From contig NC_091278.1 of the NCBI RefSeq assembly GCF_042100115.1, forward strand, positions 992,001-1,056,000: a stretch of 64,000 bases of DNA, given 5' to 3'. Each line of letters begins with the position of its first letter. The first letter of the stretch is position 1. Position numbers and translations under genes: made by a program. The notes under the pieces are model-generated. The model searched no databases. It saw only the letters and a program-made list of their open reading frames with translations, and was not told where the DNA came from. This document shows positions 31,221-42,249 of the stretch, one piece after another. Origin of the DNA: Alternaria dauci. Lineage: Eukaryota; Ascomycota; Dothideomycetes; Pleosporales; Pleosporaceae.

Positions 31221-32505
31221 ATGCTCAGCGGACCGCCGAGGCTCATTCCGCTCCTCTCCCTCTTCGTCGTCCTCTGCCTCGTCTGGTGGTATCTCCACAC
31301 GGCCCCCGGCGCAGCCACTGCGATTCCAACATGGAAATCTGGAGCCTCCTCCGCACACGGCCATCGCCCCTCGTTGCGCGGCGACCCACTCGACTTTGGC
31401 CTGCCGCTGCGCTTCAGCGACGGCCAGAAGAAGCCGCCCGGCAGCAACTACACCTTCAAGATTGTCGTGCCCAAGACGCAGAAGGAGGACATTAGCTGGA
31501 TGGCCACTGAGATTCCCGATGCACCCCTCGTCGTCTACGAAGTCGACAACCCCAATGCCGAGCACAAGATCCCCAAGAACAAGGGCCGCGAGGCCATGGT
31601 GCGTTTAACATATTTGGTATATAAATCTGTCACACTCCAACTAACCATCCCCCCAGGTCTACCTCTCCTACATCATCGACCACTACGACGACCTCCCCGA
31701 CACGTCCATCTTCATGCACGCCCACCGCCACGCCTGGCACAACAACATGCTCCTGGGCCTCGACGCCGGCCAGATGATCAAGCGCCTCAACCACGAGCGC
31801 GTCGCGCGCATGGGCTACATGAACGTCCGCTGCCACCACGACCCGGGTTGCCCGGACTGGATCCACATGGACCGTCCCGGCGGCGACTTTGACTTCTTCC
31901 GCAAGCCCGAGGAGATCTACTGGCGCCGCAACATCTGGGAGGAGATCCACCCAGGAGCCCCCATCCCGCCCTCCATCTCTGGCATCTGCTGCGCGCAATT
32001 CGCCGTGTCGCGCCAGCGCATACAGGAAGTGCCCATCGAGCGCTTCATCCACTACCGCAAGTGGCTCCTGACAACGGGCATGGACGACCAGTTCTCCGGT
32101 CGCATCTTCGAGTACATATGGCATTACATTTTCACTGGGCACGAAGTGCACTGTCCGGCTATGAACACGTGCTACTGCGACGGCTATGGCATCTGTTTTG
32201 GCGGCCTGGAGAAGTTCAACGACTACTTCAAGAAACAGGACGCGCGGAATGAAAAGTTCCAGGAACTAGACAAGTTCAACAAGAGAGAGGAAGAGGCCAA
32301 GAAGGATGGCAAGGATCCTGCGTTTACCGAGGAGGAGATTGCAAAGATCACTGCGCTTAGGACTGAAGTCTCGGCGCAGGATCGCGAGCTGGATACCCTG
32401 AGAGAGGAGGCGAAGAAGAGGGGCGAGGATCCAAAGGCGAGGCAAGAGGAGACGGAATCTTATGATTCGACTCATATTTGGGATTATGCTCCGAAACATG
32501 ACTAG
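31221..32505 (+). CDS. DUF3431 family protein, type II membrane topology
   Basis: Two exons (31221-31598 and 31657-32505) join to 408 residues. A single membrane anchor at residues 7-27 (RLIPLLSLFVVLCLVWWYL) gives type II topology with a lumenal or outer domain, as in Golgi glycosyltransferases. Family blocks are IVVPKTQKEDISW, VYEVDNP, YIIDHYDDLPD, SIFMHAHRHAWHNN, GICCAQFAVSR and WHYIFTGH. DUF3431 proteins are common in filamentous fungi, and a glycosyltransferase-like role is suspected but unproven. The C-terminal 90 residues are a charged coiled coil. The intron has branch CTAAC and ends CCCCAG. Confidence 0.87.
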
Positions 32506-33456
32506 TCTGGTCATTGCTGGGGGGGGGGGATGTCTGATATCACAGTTTTACAATATATGGCGGTAAAGGCGTTTAGGGAGAGGCGTTCCGAATGGGTATA
32601 TGTATGACCTGAGGAGCCTGCGCTGGGCATGAACTACTAGCATTAGATTCTCCACAATTTTTAGTATCGTGCTGTTCTCTTTCAATACATCAGACGTGCA
32701 TCTTATGCGATAGTCTCTCATACATCCACCTGAAATAGCAGGTAAGAGCTAGTGCTGTGCTTGAGGTAAAGGTGGTACCCCACAGCTCCTCGCTGGACTG
32801 CAACCACCCGTGGCCGTGCACGTGCAAGGGTCACAATCACTCCGTCATGTCTCCGGCCCATCTGCCTCCATCGTTCCTCTCTTTCCATCGCAAGCAACGG
32901 TATATTCCGGACCGTCGATGCAAGGTACTCGGGAACCGCCGTAATTACTCATCGAACGAGAATCCCCCAATGTGATAGTCATGTCTATCCTGCCTCTTCG
33001 TAAGCTGGCGGCTGGTGCGCTTTCCTTGGTGAGGCATCGCTGCCTGCCACCTCCAAATGTCGCTACCGCATTCTGAGCTCGACACTCGCCACTTGTTCTG
33101 AATCAACGGACAAATGTTTGAACGCTGTCTTAGCGGGCAGGTTTGATCTTGTGCTATGTCGTCTTTGTTGTCTACAGTTTGACCACGACGCATCCTGGAT
33201 CCTTTGTTGGCCGCACACACTCCCAGTCGTTGCAAGAGCTGGGTTTCACTATTCGACAGTTGCCGTCACCCGCGCATTCACTTTGGCTGAAACAGGATGA
33301 CTGAAGCCTAGTTTGGTATTCAACACGGCTTTTAGAGCGGTTAGCCATCCTTCACCTCTGCATAGCGCGCCTGGATTTCCCACACCGCAGGACCTGGAAG
33401 GCGATTATATCTACAACAGCCGCGCAGCACCATCTACCCTTGCCAACGATAGCATC
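32506..33456. other. Intergenic region with a G11 run
   Basis: About 0.95 kb between the DUF3431 gene and the methyltransferase. A run of eleven G lies at 32519-32529, a likely sequencing or length-variable site. The frame of the methyltransferase is open from 33301 without an ATG, so an unrecognised upstream exon may lie here. Confidence 0.4.
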
Positions 33457-36400
33457 ATGTTGTCGACGCCAAACTCCCCGACGCGACGGCAAAGCGAAAA
33501 GAGCGAACACACAAGAACGCGAAGCCAGCCCACCATCAGTCTGTCGGCGACTAGCGATTTCGCACGGTCGCATGTAGCCAACTGGTCGCCTCCAGTACCC
33601 GTAACGCCTGAGTCGGAAGCTCTACGCAATCTGAAGATTGAATGGAATCGGCAGTCCCACGAACAGCCTTTCTACGACGGGCGGAATTCTGAGAAGAAGC
33701 TTCTGATCGTGGATTTACAAGATTTCGAAATCTACCGAGCACCAGAGAGTGAAAAGAGGGCCTATGAGATGATCAGTCTCCACTATCTCGAAGTTCCCAT
33801 TTCCAAGAAATTGTGTTTTGACGGTTTCTTCTGCCTGGGCGAGACCAAGCATTTTGTGCACGCTGTGCCAATTCAAGACAGCTCTGTCGAAGGCTACGGA
33901 GACCCGGAGATTCCCAGCGTTACCGCCTACATACAGTCGACGCTCGCGAGCAAGGACACCGTGTACGACATCTGGTACAGACTCAAGAATCCGGCACCAG
34001 GGTACAGAGAGTTCCAAGTGTCCTTCCTCTGGGTTGCGCAACTTGGAAAGCATGTCGTCGACTATCTCGAAAGCCATCCAGCAGGCAGTGTGGGACTCCA
34101 TGCCTTTCGCGAGGACTTCTATGCTTGGACTGCGCAACGATTTGCTCAAAGCGCAGACTTTGAACGATGGCACAGTGCGTTTAGACACCAAACTGATTTT
34201 CGCGTTGCCGTCCACGCCTATGTTGAGTATATCTACAATCAGGCCTTTAACCTCCCAAACGCGAAACTGCTACTAGCACACCCATTGTGGAGTGAGTTAA
34301 TGGCTAAGGGTCTGACGGCTCTTGAGGCTGAAGAGGAGGTTAATAAGCACACGGTCGCGACGCCTGAGGTTTTTTATTGTTTTAAGGACATGTATTTCGG
34401 TGAACAATTACGGAAGCGACGACCGGTAGACTCGATTGCCATTGAACAGGAACACAGGAAGCGCAAACTCGGTTTTGCCAAACGAGCACCAACGCGACAG
34501 ACAACCACAACGCGACCAAACGTCTGTCAACCATACGGCAGCTCATTAGTAAGAGTGGGCGATGTTGTTGCATTGACTCCGGACGAGACAGACTCCACAG
34601 TTTGGCGCAATACGGACTGGGACTGGCTTGCATACGTTCAGGCTACGGAGCTTCTGGAGAACGGAGCCCAGAAGCTATTCGTGCTATGGATCTACCGACA
34701 TCACGAAACCAACATCTCCATAGCGAGATATCCCTATGAGAACGAGGTCTTCCTATCTGATAACTGCAACTGTACCGAAGGGGAGCTACTATCTTCCGAC
34801 ATCAAGGGGAGATACGACGTAGACTGGTCACCAAGTACGATCGATGCCAACCACTTCTTCATCCGTCAGACATATATTACTCAGGAGAGCGCTTTCGTGA
34901 GCTTCAAGTCTTCACACAAGACTTGCACGTGCCGAAAATCCAAGAGTGAGGAGACTCACAAGCGCGGCGACACAGTATACATGACGAGGGCATTGGACGG
35001 AAATCAAATCTTAGAGCCGGTCGTGATCAATCGCATCGACCAAGCTAATCAGACCGTCACGGTACGCAAACTGCTGAGACTCAAGCGTGACTGCAAGGAG
35101 CTGGCAATAAAGGCTGGGCGTGTTGACCTTGCGCCAAACGAGCTTGTACTTACCGATGAGTATGAGCAGGTGGTCACATCTCGTATTCGGAGGCGTTGCT
35201 ACATCAAGTTCGTCTCCAAGTCCGATATCGTCAATGACCGCATACCCGCCGCATACAATCGTGGGGGTGCAGGTGATCTTTGGTTCCTAGCAATGGGAAT
35301 AGCCACCAAGGGGCAAGAGAAGAGCCTGGTCTTCTTGCGAAGTCTGCCAACCAATTTCGACAAAGGCCCCGATATAGCTTTTCCACAACCCTTGCGAGGC
35401 ATGAGTCTGTTCAGTGGCGGAGGCTCCCTCGATCGAGGTCTCGAAGAAGGCGGTGCAGTGGTTTTCAAAACTGCTGTTGATTTCAGCAAAGAGGCAATTC
35501 ACACCCAACGAGCCAACTTGAAGAACCCAAAGGCAATGTGTCTGTTTTGTGGTTCTGTCGACGATCACTTCAGTGCAGCTCTAAAGGGTGATAAACCGAA
35601 GCTCGTCCCTCGAGTTGGAGAAGTTGATTTCATCGCTGCTGGCTGTCCATGTCCTGGGTTTTCAGCGCTTCAACGCAATTTTCTCAGTCAGTAGTCGCTC
35701 CGCAACTCATCACACATTACTACGTTTTGTTCGTACGTCGATTTGTATCGGCCGTCGTACGGTGTGCTCGAGAATGTGGTCAACATGGCTTCAACGCGTG
35801 TCGGATATGAAGATCAAAACGTCCTATCGCAGGTGGTTGCTTGCCTCATTTCAATGGGCTACCAGTGCAACCAGTACATTATGGATGCCTGGAGTTATGG
35901 TAGTGCGCAACAGCGCTCGCGCTTAATCATCGCTATAGCAGCTCCAGGCCTCGAACCAATAGCGCAGCCGTGGCATACACATGCAAGACCATATGAGGAT
36001 ACCTCTGGGAGAAGTCTTGGTCGCCTACCCAACGGAGAGCGATTTGGGGAACGAGAGTATTACCCCACGCCATTTGCCTACGTACCTGCAATGACTGTAG
36101 GCGACAGACTGCCGAACATTGGAACCGGCATAGTCCAGACTTGCATCCCGTTCCCAGATCACAGGGTGCCAGCACTACCCACACGCAAAACACGAGCACT
36201 TCTCAAGTGTATTCCGAGACAACCACCAGGTTGTGGGTACAAAGAGGCCGATCAACGCGGCCATATCCCAGCACTTCTGAAGGATCCAAGGACTAATACT
36301 GGAAAGGCTTACACGAGAATCAAAGCGAATGGTCTGGTACCATGTATCACAACAAATGCTGTTATTCAAGACTCCCAAAATGGTGCAACTGTACATTGGA

Positions 36401-37287
36401 ACCAACCTCGGTCGATCAGTTTGATGGAAGCTCGGCGTGCGCAAGGTTATATGGACGACGAGCCGGTTATCGGCAATGTCAATGAGCAATATAGGATCGT
36501 CGGGAATGGCGTGGACCGCAAGGTCGCTTTTGCAATTGGGCTGGCTTTACTTCGGGCCGTCCAGAAGAACGATTCTGGTTTCACTGCGGACGGGACGACA
36601 AGAAACTCTCTGGAATTTGTGGATCTTACTAGCGATATCGTGGTCGAATCAGATCGGGGTAGCGGCTCCGAGTTCGACGCCGAATCGCTGGAAGGACCAG
36701 TTCGAGAGGAACAACGCACCGAAAGTGCAGAACCAGTGGTAACGGTACCCAGAAGATCGCAGAACGCAGAGGCCACGCAGGACGATGGAAGCAGCTCGGT
36801 ATCGGACGGGCCTGCCCAAGAGCCATCGCAGGCCATTACGCTCCCACAGTCTTGTGGATCTGATCAGCAGTACCCTGGCTTCTTTACTCACATTTCCACG
36901 AACATGGCCTCCAATATCGGTAGACTTTCGCTATCAAGCGTGAAATCTCTCAGACCGTCTACGATGCCATCGCCCACGAAGCGCAGCCGAGAAGATGTTA
37001 TGGAAGACAGCACCACGGAAAGCGAAAGCAATCTTTCTCTGGGACGACCCAGGAAACAGCCACGTGTAAGAGACTCGCTATCGATGGACAATGCCATCTC
37101 TAGTGGAGGAGAGAGTAGTAGGAGAAATTCCGTATTCTCACATCGGCATAGCAGAAGTTCGACAAGCTCATCGAAAACTCGTCAAACTCGTCATTCCGGC
37201 TTGTCTGTGAAATTTGTCCCGAAAAATTGGAGTAAGAAACCGGAATCAGATGTACACGATACGGGTTTTGGCGAAGAGTTTGTTTAA
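33457..37287 (+). pseudogene. dim-2: DIM-2-type cytosine-5 DNA methyltransferase, interrupted by one in-frame TAG
   Basis: DIM-2 enzymes methylate cytosines in RIP-mutated repeats, guided by H3K9me3 and HP1. One frame runs from about 33457 to 37287, broken only by TAG at 35692-35694. Before it lie an RFTS-like region, a BAH domain (VGDVVALTPDE, about 34555; SDNCNC, about 34760), motif I (GMSLFSGGGSLDRGLEEGG, about 35398) and motif IV (AAGCPCPGFS). After it, in the same frame, come SLRNSSHITTF, motif VI ENV, motif VIII QQRSR and motifs IX/X (GYMDDEPVIGN, RIVGNGVDRKVA). The tail is a disordered S/R-rich region. ENV in motif VI favours DIM-2 over RID. No intron was found that removes the stop without losing catalytic residues. 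The N-terminal start is uncertain: first ATG at 33457, but the frame opens at 33301. Confidence 0.85.
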
Positions 37288-37480
37288 TCAGAGCAGTTTG
37301 TCTGGCATTGTGTGAGAGTGTGGGTCGAGGACGCTGACAGACGTGAGGCATGTTCTTGGTACAGGCTGAGTTGGGCGATACCCTTCTTCGACGCGCCTTA
37401 TATTTGAAATATTCCTGGCAAGTTTGACATGGATCTCTGTAGATATGAAATTCATGACATGACGATGTTGGAGTAGACGC

Positions 37481-38896
37481 TCACTTCCACTCAACACTCC
37501 AAGTCATCTCACCCTTCCTGAAAGGCACAACCTCCACATCTCCGCATCCCTCCTTCTTCAACACGTCCAGGACCTTCTCCCCGCCCTTCCTCAGAACGAC
37601 CTTCTCCCCCTTCCTCTCCTCGACCTGGTAAAACTTCCTTCCCCACGCCCCAAAGAACCCCTCTAGAACCTCCTTGGTCACCTCACTCTCCTCGATAACT
37701 CCCCTCTTAATCCCCGTCTCAAGCGCATCCAACACATACCCCAACGCATACGGCTGCGTAAACACACCCGCAGCAACCTTATCCTCACCCCTCTTCTTGC
37801 CCCTCGGATGCGGCGCGGAATCCGTGCCCAAATAAAACTTGCCACCACTCTGCACAACAGCACGCAGCAACGCATCACGATCCTCTGGCGTCTTGGCAAC
37901 CGGCTTACAGAAACAGAATGGGTCGCCCGCCCAGTCATCGATGATAAGACTGAGGTGGTGCGCGGTAATAGTACCGGATACAGAGGGTCCACACGAACGG
38001 ACGGCGTCGATGGCGGCGGCGGTGCTGCAGTGCTCGAGGATGATGCGCAGGTTCGGGAAGCGCGCGTGGAGCGAGAGGAAGGTGGGTAGGAAGGCGGGTT
38101 CGGCGTTGAGAATGGTGATGGCGCCTGTGTTTGTGTCTTTGGTGGAGGAAATGTGGGTGTTGGCTGGGGTGGAGGGAACTTCGCCGTGGAGATTGAGGAC
38201 CATGTTTTGTTTTTCCATTTCGGAGAAGACGGGGTAGAAGGTTTCGTAGTCGAGGACGCCGGATGAGGAGTTCTGGGATACTGGGTTAGGTCGACGCACG
38301 CACGCATGTGTATCGTCCAGCGTTTTGCTTTTGCTATCCATATTGGTTTCGAATAGGTGATGGGAGTTGCACGTACCGTTGTGACACCGGCTGGGTAGGA
38401 CTTTACACCTGTGATTCCCGCTTTCTTTGCCTCACGAATTACCTCGGGTGTGATGTCTTCGTGGAGATACAACGACATGAAATAATCCACATCTGGTTCA
38501 ATAGCCCGGAGGCGGTCGCGGTACTCAAGACACTGCTGCACTGACGTAATGGGTGGGACGAGGTTTGGCTATGAGAGTAAGCATGAGTGGTTTGTAGAAG
38601 CACTGCAAGCATGTTGTGAAGAAAGGAGAGTTCAAAGGCGATAACAAAACAAACTGAGATTGCAATAAGGGAACTAGTAGATAGAGCAAGATGAAGCATG
38701 ATGGAAATAGGAATCCTGACTTGAGTATAGTAGATTGCATGTACAAAAGACGCTAGCTTACCATGACATACACCTGATTCACACCACCCTTGCGAATCGT
38801 GGGTGTCACGAGCTGCGACATCTCGCCATCGCGGAGATGCACATGGGCGTCAAACGCCGCTGGTAGCTCAATCTCGGTCAACTTGGTGAAATCCAT
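37481..38896 (-). CDS. Dihydroorotase
   Basis: Catalyses ring closure of carbamoyl aspartate to dihydroorotate in pyrimidine synthesis (URA4/PyrC class). Three exons (38896-38762, 38568-38377, 38272-37481) join to 372 residues. Zinc-site motifs are DAHVHLRDG near residue 17, KSYPAGVTT (the Lys is carbamylated in the family), NLHGE, LEHCST and the Asp in GTDSAPH. Length fits the yeast-type enzyme. Introns are 193 and 104 nt. Its 3' end faces the methyltransferase 3' end at 193 nt. Assignment is firm. Confidence 0.95.
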
Positions 38897-39197
38897 GTTT
38901 GGCTATAAGGGAACTCTGCTTGCGGGGTTGTTGTCACTACTGCTAGAAAATCGCCCGCTTTTTTGGCGAGATCAGGGCGCGCCAGAGCCGCACTAGTCCG
39001 GAAGCGGAACGAATCTTCGTTCATACAATCGGCACAGTATCGTATTGCAAGAAACATTTTAGGATCGATTCTGAATAATATTTCTCTCTAATGTATCTCT
39101 GACCAAGTTAACTGTCTTCTCACATTAACAGATATCTTTCCAACCACCAGTTCTATCACTTCACACTTCACGCCATGATATCCTCGCTACTAAGCAT
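38897..39197. other. Intergenic region
   Basis: Between dihydroorotase and the HET gene 3' end. Nothing recognised. Confidence 0.35.
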
Positions 39198-41381
39198 CTA
39201 TCGTAAGCGAATTACTTTCACATTCCACTTGCTTCTTCCTGATACATATGGATATACAGGAGCAGAACCCAAAGTTCCCGTTCTTAACGTCCAGGACCAG
39301 CCTCCAACGTTGTCATCAGGAGTTTCTACCCCGTCCATCAATTCTCCATTCATGATACCAGACACATAGATGGGGGAGGAGACCAGAAAGTATGGAACAG
39401 TCCTCCGGAGCACCATGGGCGTTGGACAGCCAAACAGTATCCATATCTCGTCACCAGGTCTCACTAAGGCGTTTCCTTCCGTGATGCCGAGAGTGGTGGC
39501 TGGCGTGGTGGTAGGACTGACTCTCGGAGATATAGATGCCAGACATCCAGAGGATAAAGTTCTGTGTACCAATCGAATGAAATGACCGAAGCGCTCCGTT
39601 TGGTCGTGTATCCCCTGCACTGCCGCGGATTCCTTTTCAAGGTCGAGCCAGCGAAGACATGAGGGACGAAGATGACGGAATCTTCGCAAAGCTCGAAGTG
39701 CGGCTTTCAATTCCCTTTGGGAGTGGTCGTATAAGTTTGTTGCATAAGGAAGCAGATCGATGATGCGAAGTCCCGGGGTGATAAAAGAAAAACCAAGCAT
39801 GATGCCAGTGTAGAGAACCGCTTCGCTTTCGCTAAAGTAGTCGTGTGCGATGCGAAGCTCAGCCATAGCTGGGCCGGTGAGAGTGAATGTAAGTTTCCTG
39901 ACGTCGTCGTAGTGGCATGTGGTGGATTTTACGGTCGAAATGAACAGGCTTGATAGAATGGAAAGGGGAGATGAGGCATTGTCGGTAGCTGAGAGCGTTT
40001 GGTCGACCCTAGCATACCGAAATCCCCTAGCGTGCAAGATGTCATCCTCTCTATCGCCTTGGAAAGGCGTACAGTACATGGGTAAGTTGCCTGCGGCACG
40101 AAAAGGACTGAGAAAGTATTCTGCGTTTCCCGGAGAGCTCCAATTCGGAACCCACGAAGGTAAGTCTTGTACGTCAGTGTCGGAATTGGTACAAGTTTTG
40201 GCCATGACCAGAAACTGGAGGCTATTGCACTTGAATGGCAGTAGCCGAGCTGTGCTAAGGTAATCTTCGGCAAGGCCTTGTTTGTAGTCCGCTTCGTAAC
40301 CGTCGTCATTATAGTCGATGACTAGGTTCAGAACGGCTTTCATACGGTCCTTTGGGTCCGTCAACTTCAAGGCCTGTGATTGCCGCAGCATACCCAATAA
40401 ATAGATTGGGCTCGTGCTCAACTGTGGGCCCCATTTCTGAGGATCAAGTTGCCAATCCGCTTTCGGCTTTCGGAGAGTAAGATCTGGCTGGAGAGTATGT
40501 GGGTCGACCGGGACCTTGCTCTTCATCATCTCCCGCCAACAAGCCAAGTTCTGCGAAGGAGCCTTGGCTGTGGATTCTTGCGGTCTAAATACGCTCCATG
40601 GGTTATCAGTATCAAATGGTCCTCTACCACCGGTCATTTTTCTGAAAATCTGAAGCTGGAGTGCCATCAAGCAGTTTCCGGGAATGGTCACTCCCCGGCA
40701 GTGGAAAACCAGTTTTGGTGCGAATACAAGTTCCTGTTGTACCCAGAGTCTGTCCCAGTATTCATTCTGAAGAAGTGGTAGGAGTCTTCTCCAGAATTTG
40801 GGATCATCGCCCAGCTGATCGACGGTCCCTCGCAGTTGAAGAGTGAAGAGCTTTTGAACAACGGGATCGTCAGGAGAAAGATCCACATCAATCCAGACTC
40901 TCACAGTTTTGGACCGACAGTAGATCTCTTTCATCAGATGGATCTGGTTACCGCGCTCTTTCTCATCGTTTTGATTGATGCATACAGCGTCTGCCCAAAG
41001 ATAGCGTACACTGTTTCGCAGGCGCATATGCCTTAGGGCGTTCTCGAGCGATTTAGTCACGGAGAAGTGTTTGCAATCGAGGCATATTTTCCCTGGGGGT
41101 AGTGGGTTTCCCCACCTGTACGAAAGTGCGTCGTACACCGGGTTGCTTTCAATCGCCGCAACACGCAATCGGCATTTTAAGGGATCGCCGAACAACCCGG
41201 GCTGGAGTTCAAGGATTCGAATATCGCCAGTCGTCTCCATGTGATAGTTCGCAGTTGAAGCGGTGAGACAAAGTGTATCGTCAGGTACATCCGTAGGAGG
41301 AAATGTTCCGTCGTTTTTGTACAAGGCTCGTATACCTTTTCTCAAAGGTTGATAGACGTTGTTTCCAGTATGATGATCCAT
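39198..41381 (-). CDS. HET-domain (heterokaryon incompatibility) protein
   Basis: A single-exon protein of 727 residues from ATG at 41381 (MDHHTGNNVYQ). The HET domain lies at about 50-200 with its three blocks: YDALSYRWG, LWADAVCINQND and RSKTVRVWIDVD. The long C-terminal part, as in many HET proteins, has no named domain; it includes WVPNWSSPGNAEYF and, near the end, PGDEIWILFGCPTPMVLR, which is the usual HET-family C-terminal beta segment. HET proteins trigger cell death after fusion of unlike individuals; TIR-like NAD hydrolysis has been proposed for some members. Its allelic partner is unknown. Confidence 0.92.
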   Translation of the reverse strand: MDHHTGNNVYQPLRKGIRALYKNDGTFPPTDVPDDTLCLTASTANYHMETTGDIRILELQPGLFGDPLKCRLRVAAIESNPVYDALSYRWGNPLPPGKICLDCKHFSVTKSLENALRHMRLRNSVRYLWADAVCINQNDEKERGNQIHLMKEIYCRSKTVRVWIDVDLSPDDPVVQKLFTLQLRGTVDQLGDDPKFWRRLLPLLQNEYWDRLWVQQELVFAPKLVFHCRGVTIPGNCLMALQLQIFRKMTGGRGPFDTDNPWSVFRPQESTAKAPSQNLACWREMMKSKVPVDPHTLQPDLTLRKPKADWQLDPQKWGPQLSTSPIYLLGMLRQSQALKLTDPKDRMKAVLNLVIDYNDDGYEADYKQGLAEDYLSTARLLPFKCNSLQFLVMAKTCTNSDTDVQDLPSWVPNWSSPGNAEYFLSPFRAAGNLPMYCTPFQGDREDDILHARGFRYARVDQTLSATDNASSPLSILSSLFISTVKSTTCHYDDVRKLTFTLTGPAMAELRIAHDYFSESEAVLYTGIMLGFSFITPGLRIIDLLPYATNLYDHSQRELKAALRALRRFRHLRPSCLRWLDLEKESAAVQGIHDQTERFGHFIRLVHRTLSSGCLASISPRVSPTTTPATTLGITEGNALVRPGDEIWILFGCPTPMVLRRTVPYFLVSSPIYVSGIMNGELMDGVETPDDNVGGWSWTLRTGTLGSAPVYPYVSGRSKWNVKVIRLR

Positions 41382-42249
41382 CTTCAAGGTCTTTTGTTGT
41401 TGTAGGCTCTGGATGTGTTGCTGACTGCAAAGTTGGAATGAGGAACAGGCACTCTCGTGGGGAATATGGCATCATTATAAGAGAGGGGAAACGATGCACT
41501 GCCTACCTGCGAGATTGGCCAACGCAGCGACCTCAGCGGCACAGTGTTGAAACATCGGGCCAAGGCTGTCAGGCGCTGTCGACGCGCTGACAGGAATCAG
41601 CACAGCCATTCACCAATAGCCATGTGCTCTGTTGACTAGGGTAACGACAGCACGTTGCCTCGCCTGCCACAACTGTTGCAAGGCTGTGCAGCTCCAAGGC
41701 AACAAGAAGATACCAAGGAGCATTCTTTACCTGTGAATTCTCTCATTTGAGAGAACCTGTTCGTTCAGATCGTTGAGAATTGTGGAAGTTGTGATTGGCT
41801 CAAGCTGATGCAGATAAAAAATAGACGAGATAAGACTTCTCTTCAAACCTGAGTTGCGAAACAGATCTTCGTTGCTCAAAAATGCGATTGCTGAGAACAT
41901 TAGCGTACGACCGCCTGCCAATCGGCGCTAACGTGGGCGTGAATTGATGGTTTGTTTGGTACCCCTCCAACGTTCCTTCCCGACGGGTTTGCCCAATCCA
42001 GGGATATTACTAGTCCCAATCTAGAAAGTACTACCATGTATCGCTGATGTAGATCGAGGTGGCTTTATCTACTTCCTTGTGTAACCTCGATTTCGAAAGC
42101 ATAACTCATATTATAGACCCAGTCTACGCTAGCACACTCTATCTCATGATGGTGGTATCTTATTGCAAATTACACGCTGCTGCTCCAACTGGCTCGCCAT
42201 CTTCATGCATAACGACCAAATCCAAACCACTCCTCTGCCCCAGCTCACC
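41382..42249. other. Intergenic region
   Basis: About 0.87 kb between the HET start and the DENND6 3' end. ORFs of 60-95 codons only. Nothing supportable. Confidence 0.35.

Noticed and set aside
30738..31565. Minus-strand ORFs of 226-275 codons across the MFS and DUF3431 genes
   Set aside because: They overlap two firm plus-strand genes antisense and contain no recognisable motif.
29158..32505. MFS and DUF3431 genes as part of a secondary metabolite cluster
   Set aside because: No polyketide synthase, NRPS, terpene cyclase or tailoring enzyme is nearby.
35640..35780. An intron that would hide the methyltransferase stop
   Set aside because: The only candidates are a 37-nt intron removing the end of motif IV or an 80-nt one removing the ENV region; both destroy catalytic motifs or the frame.
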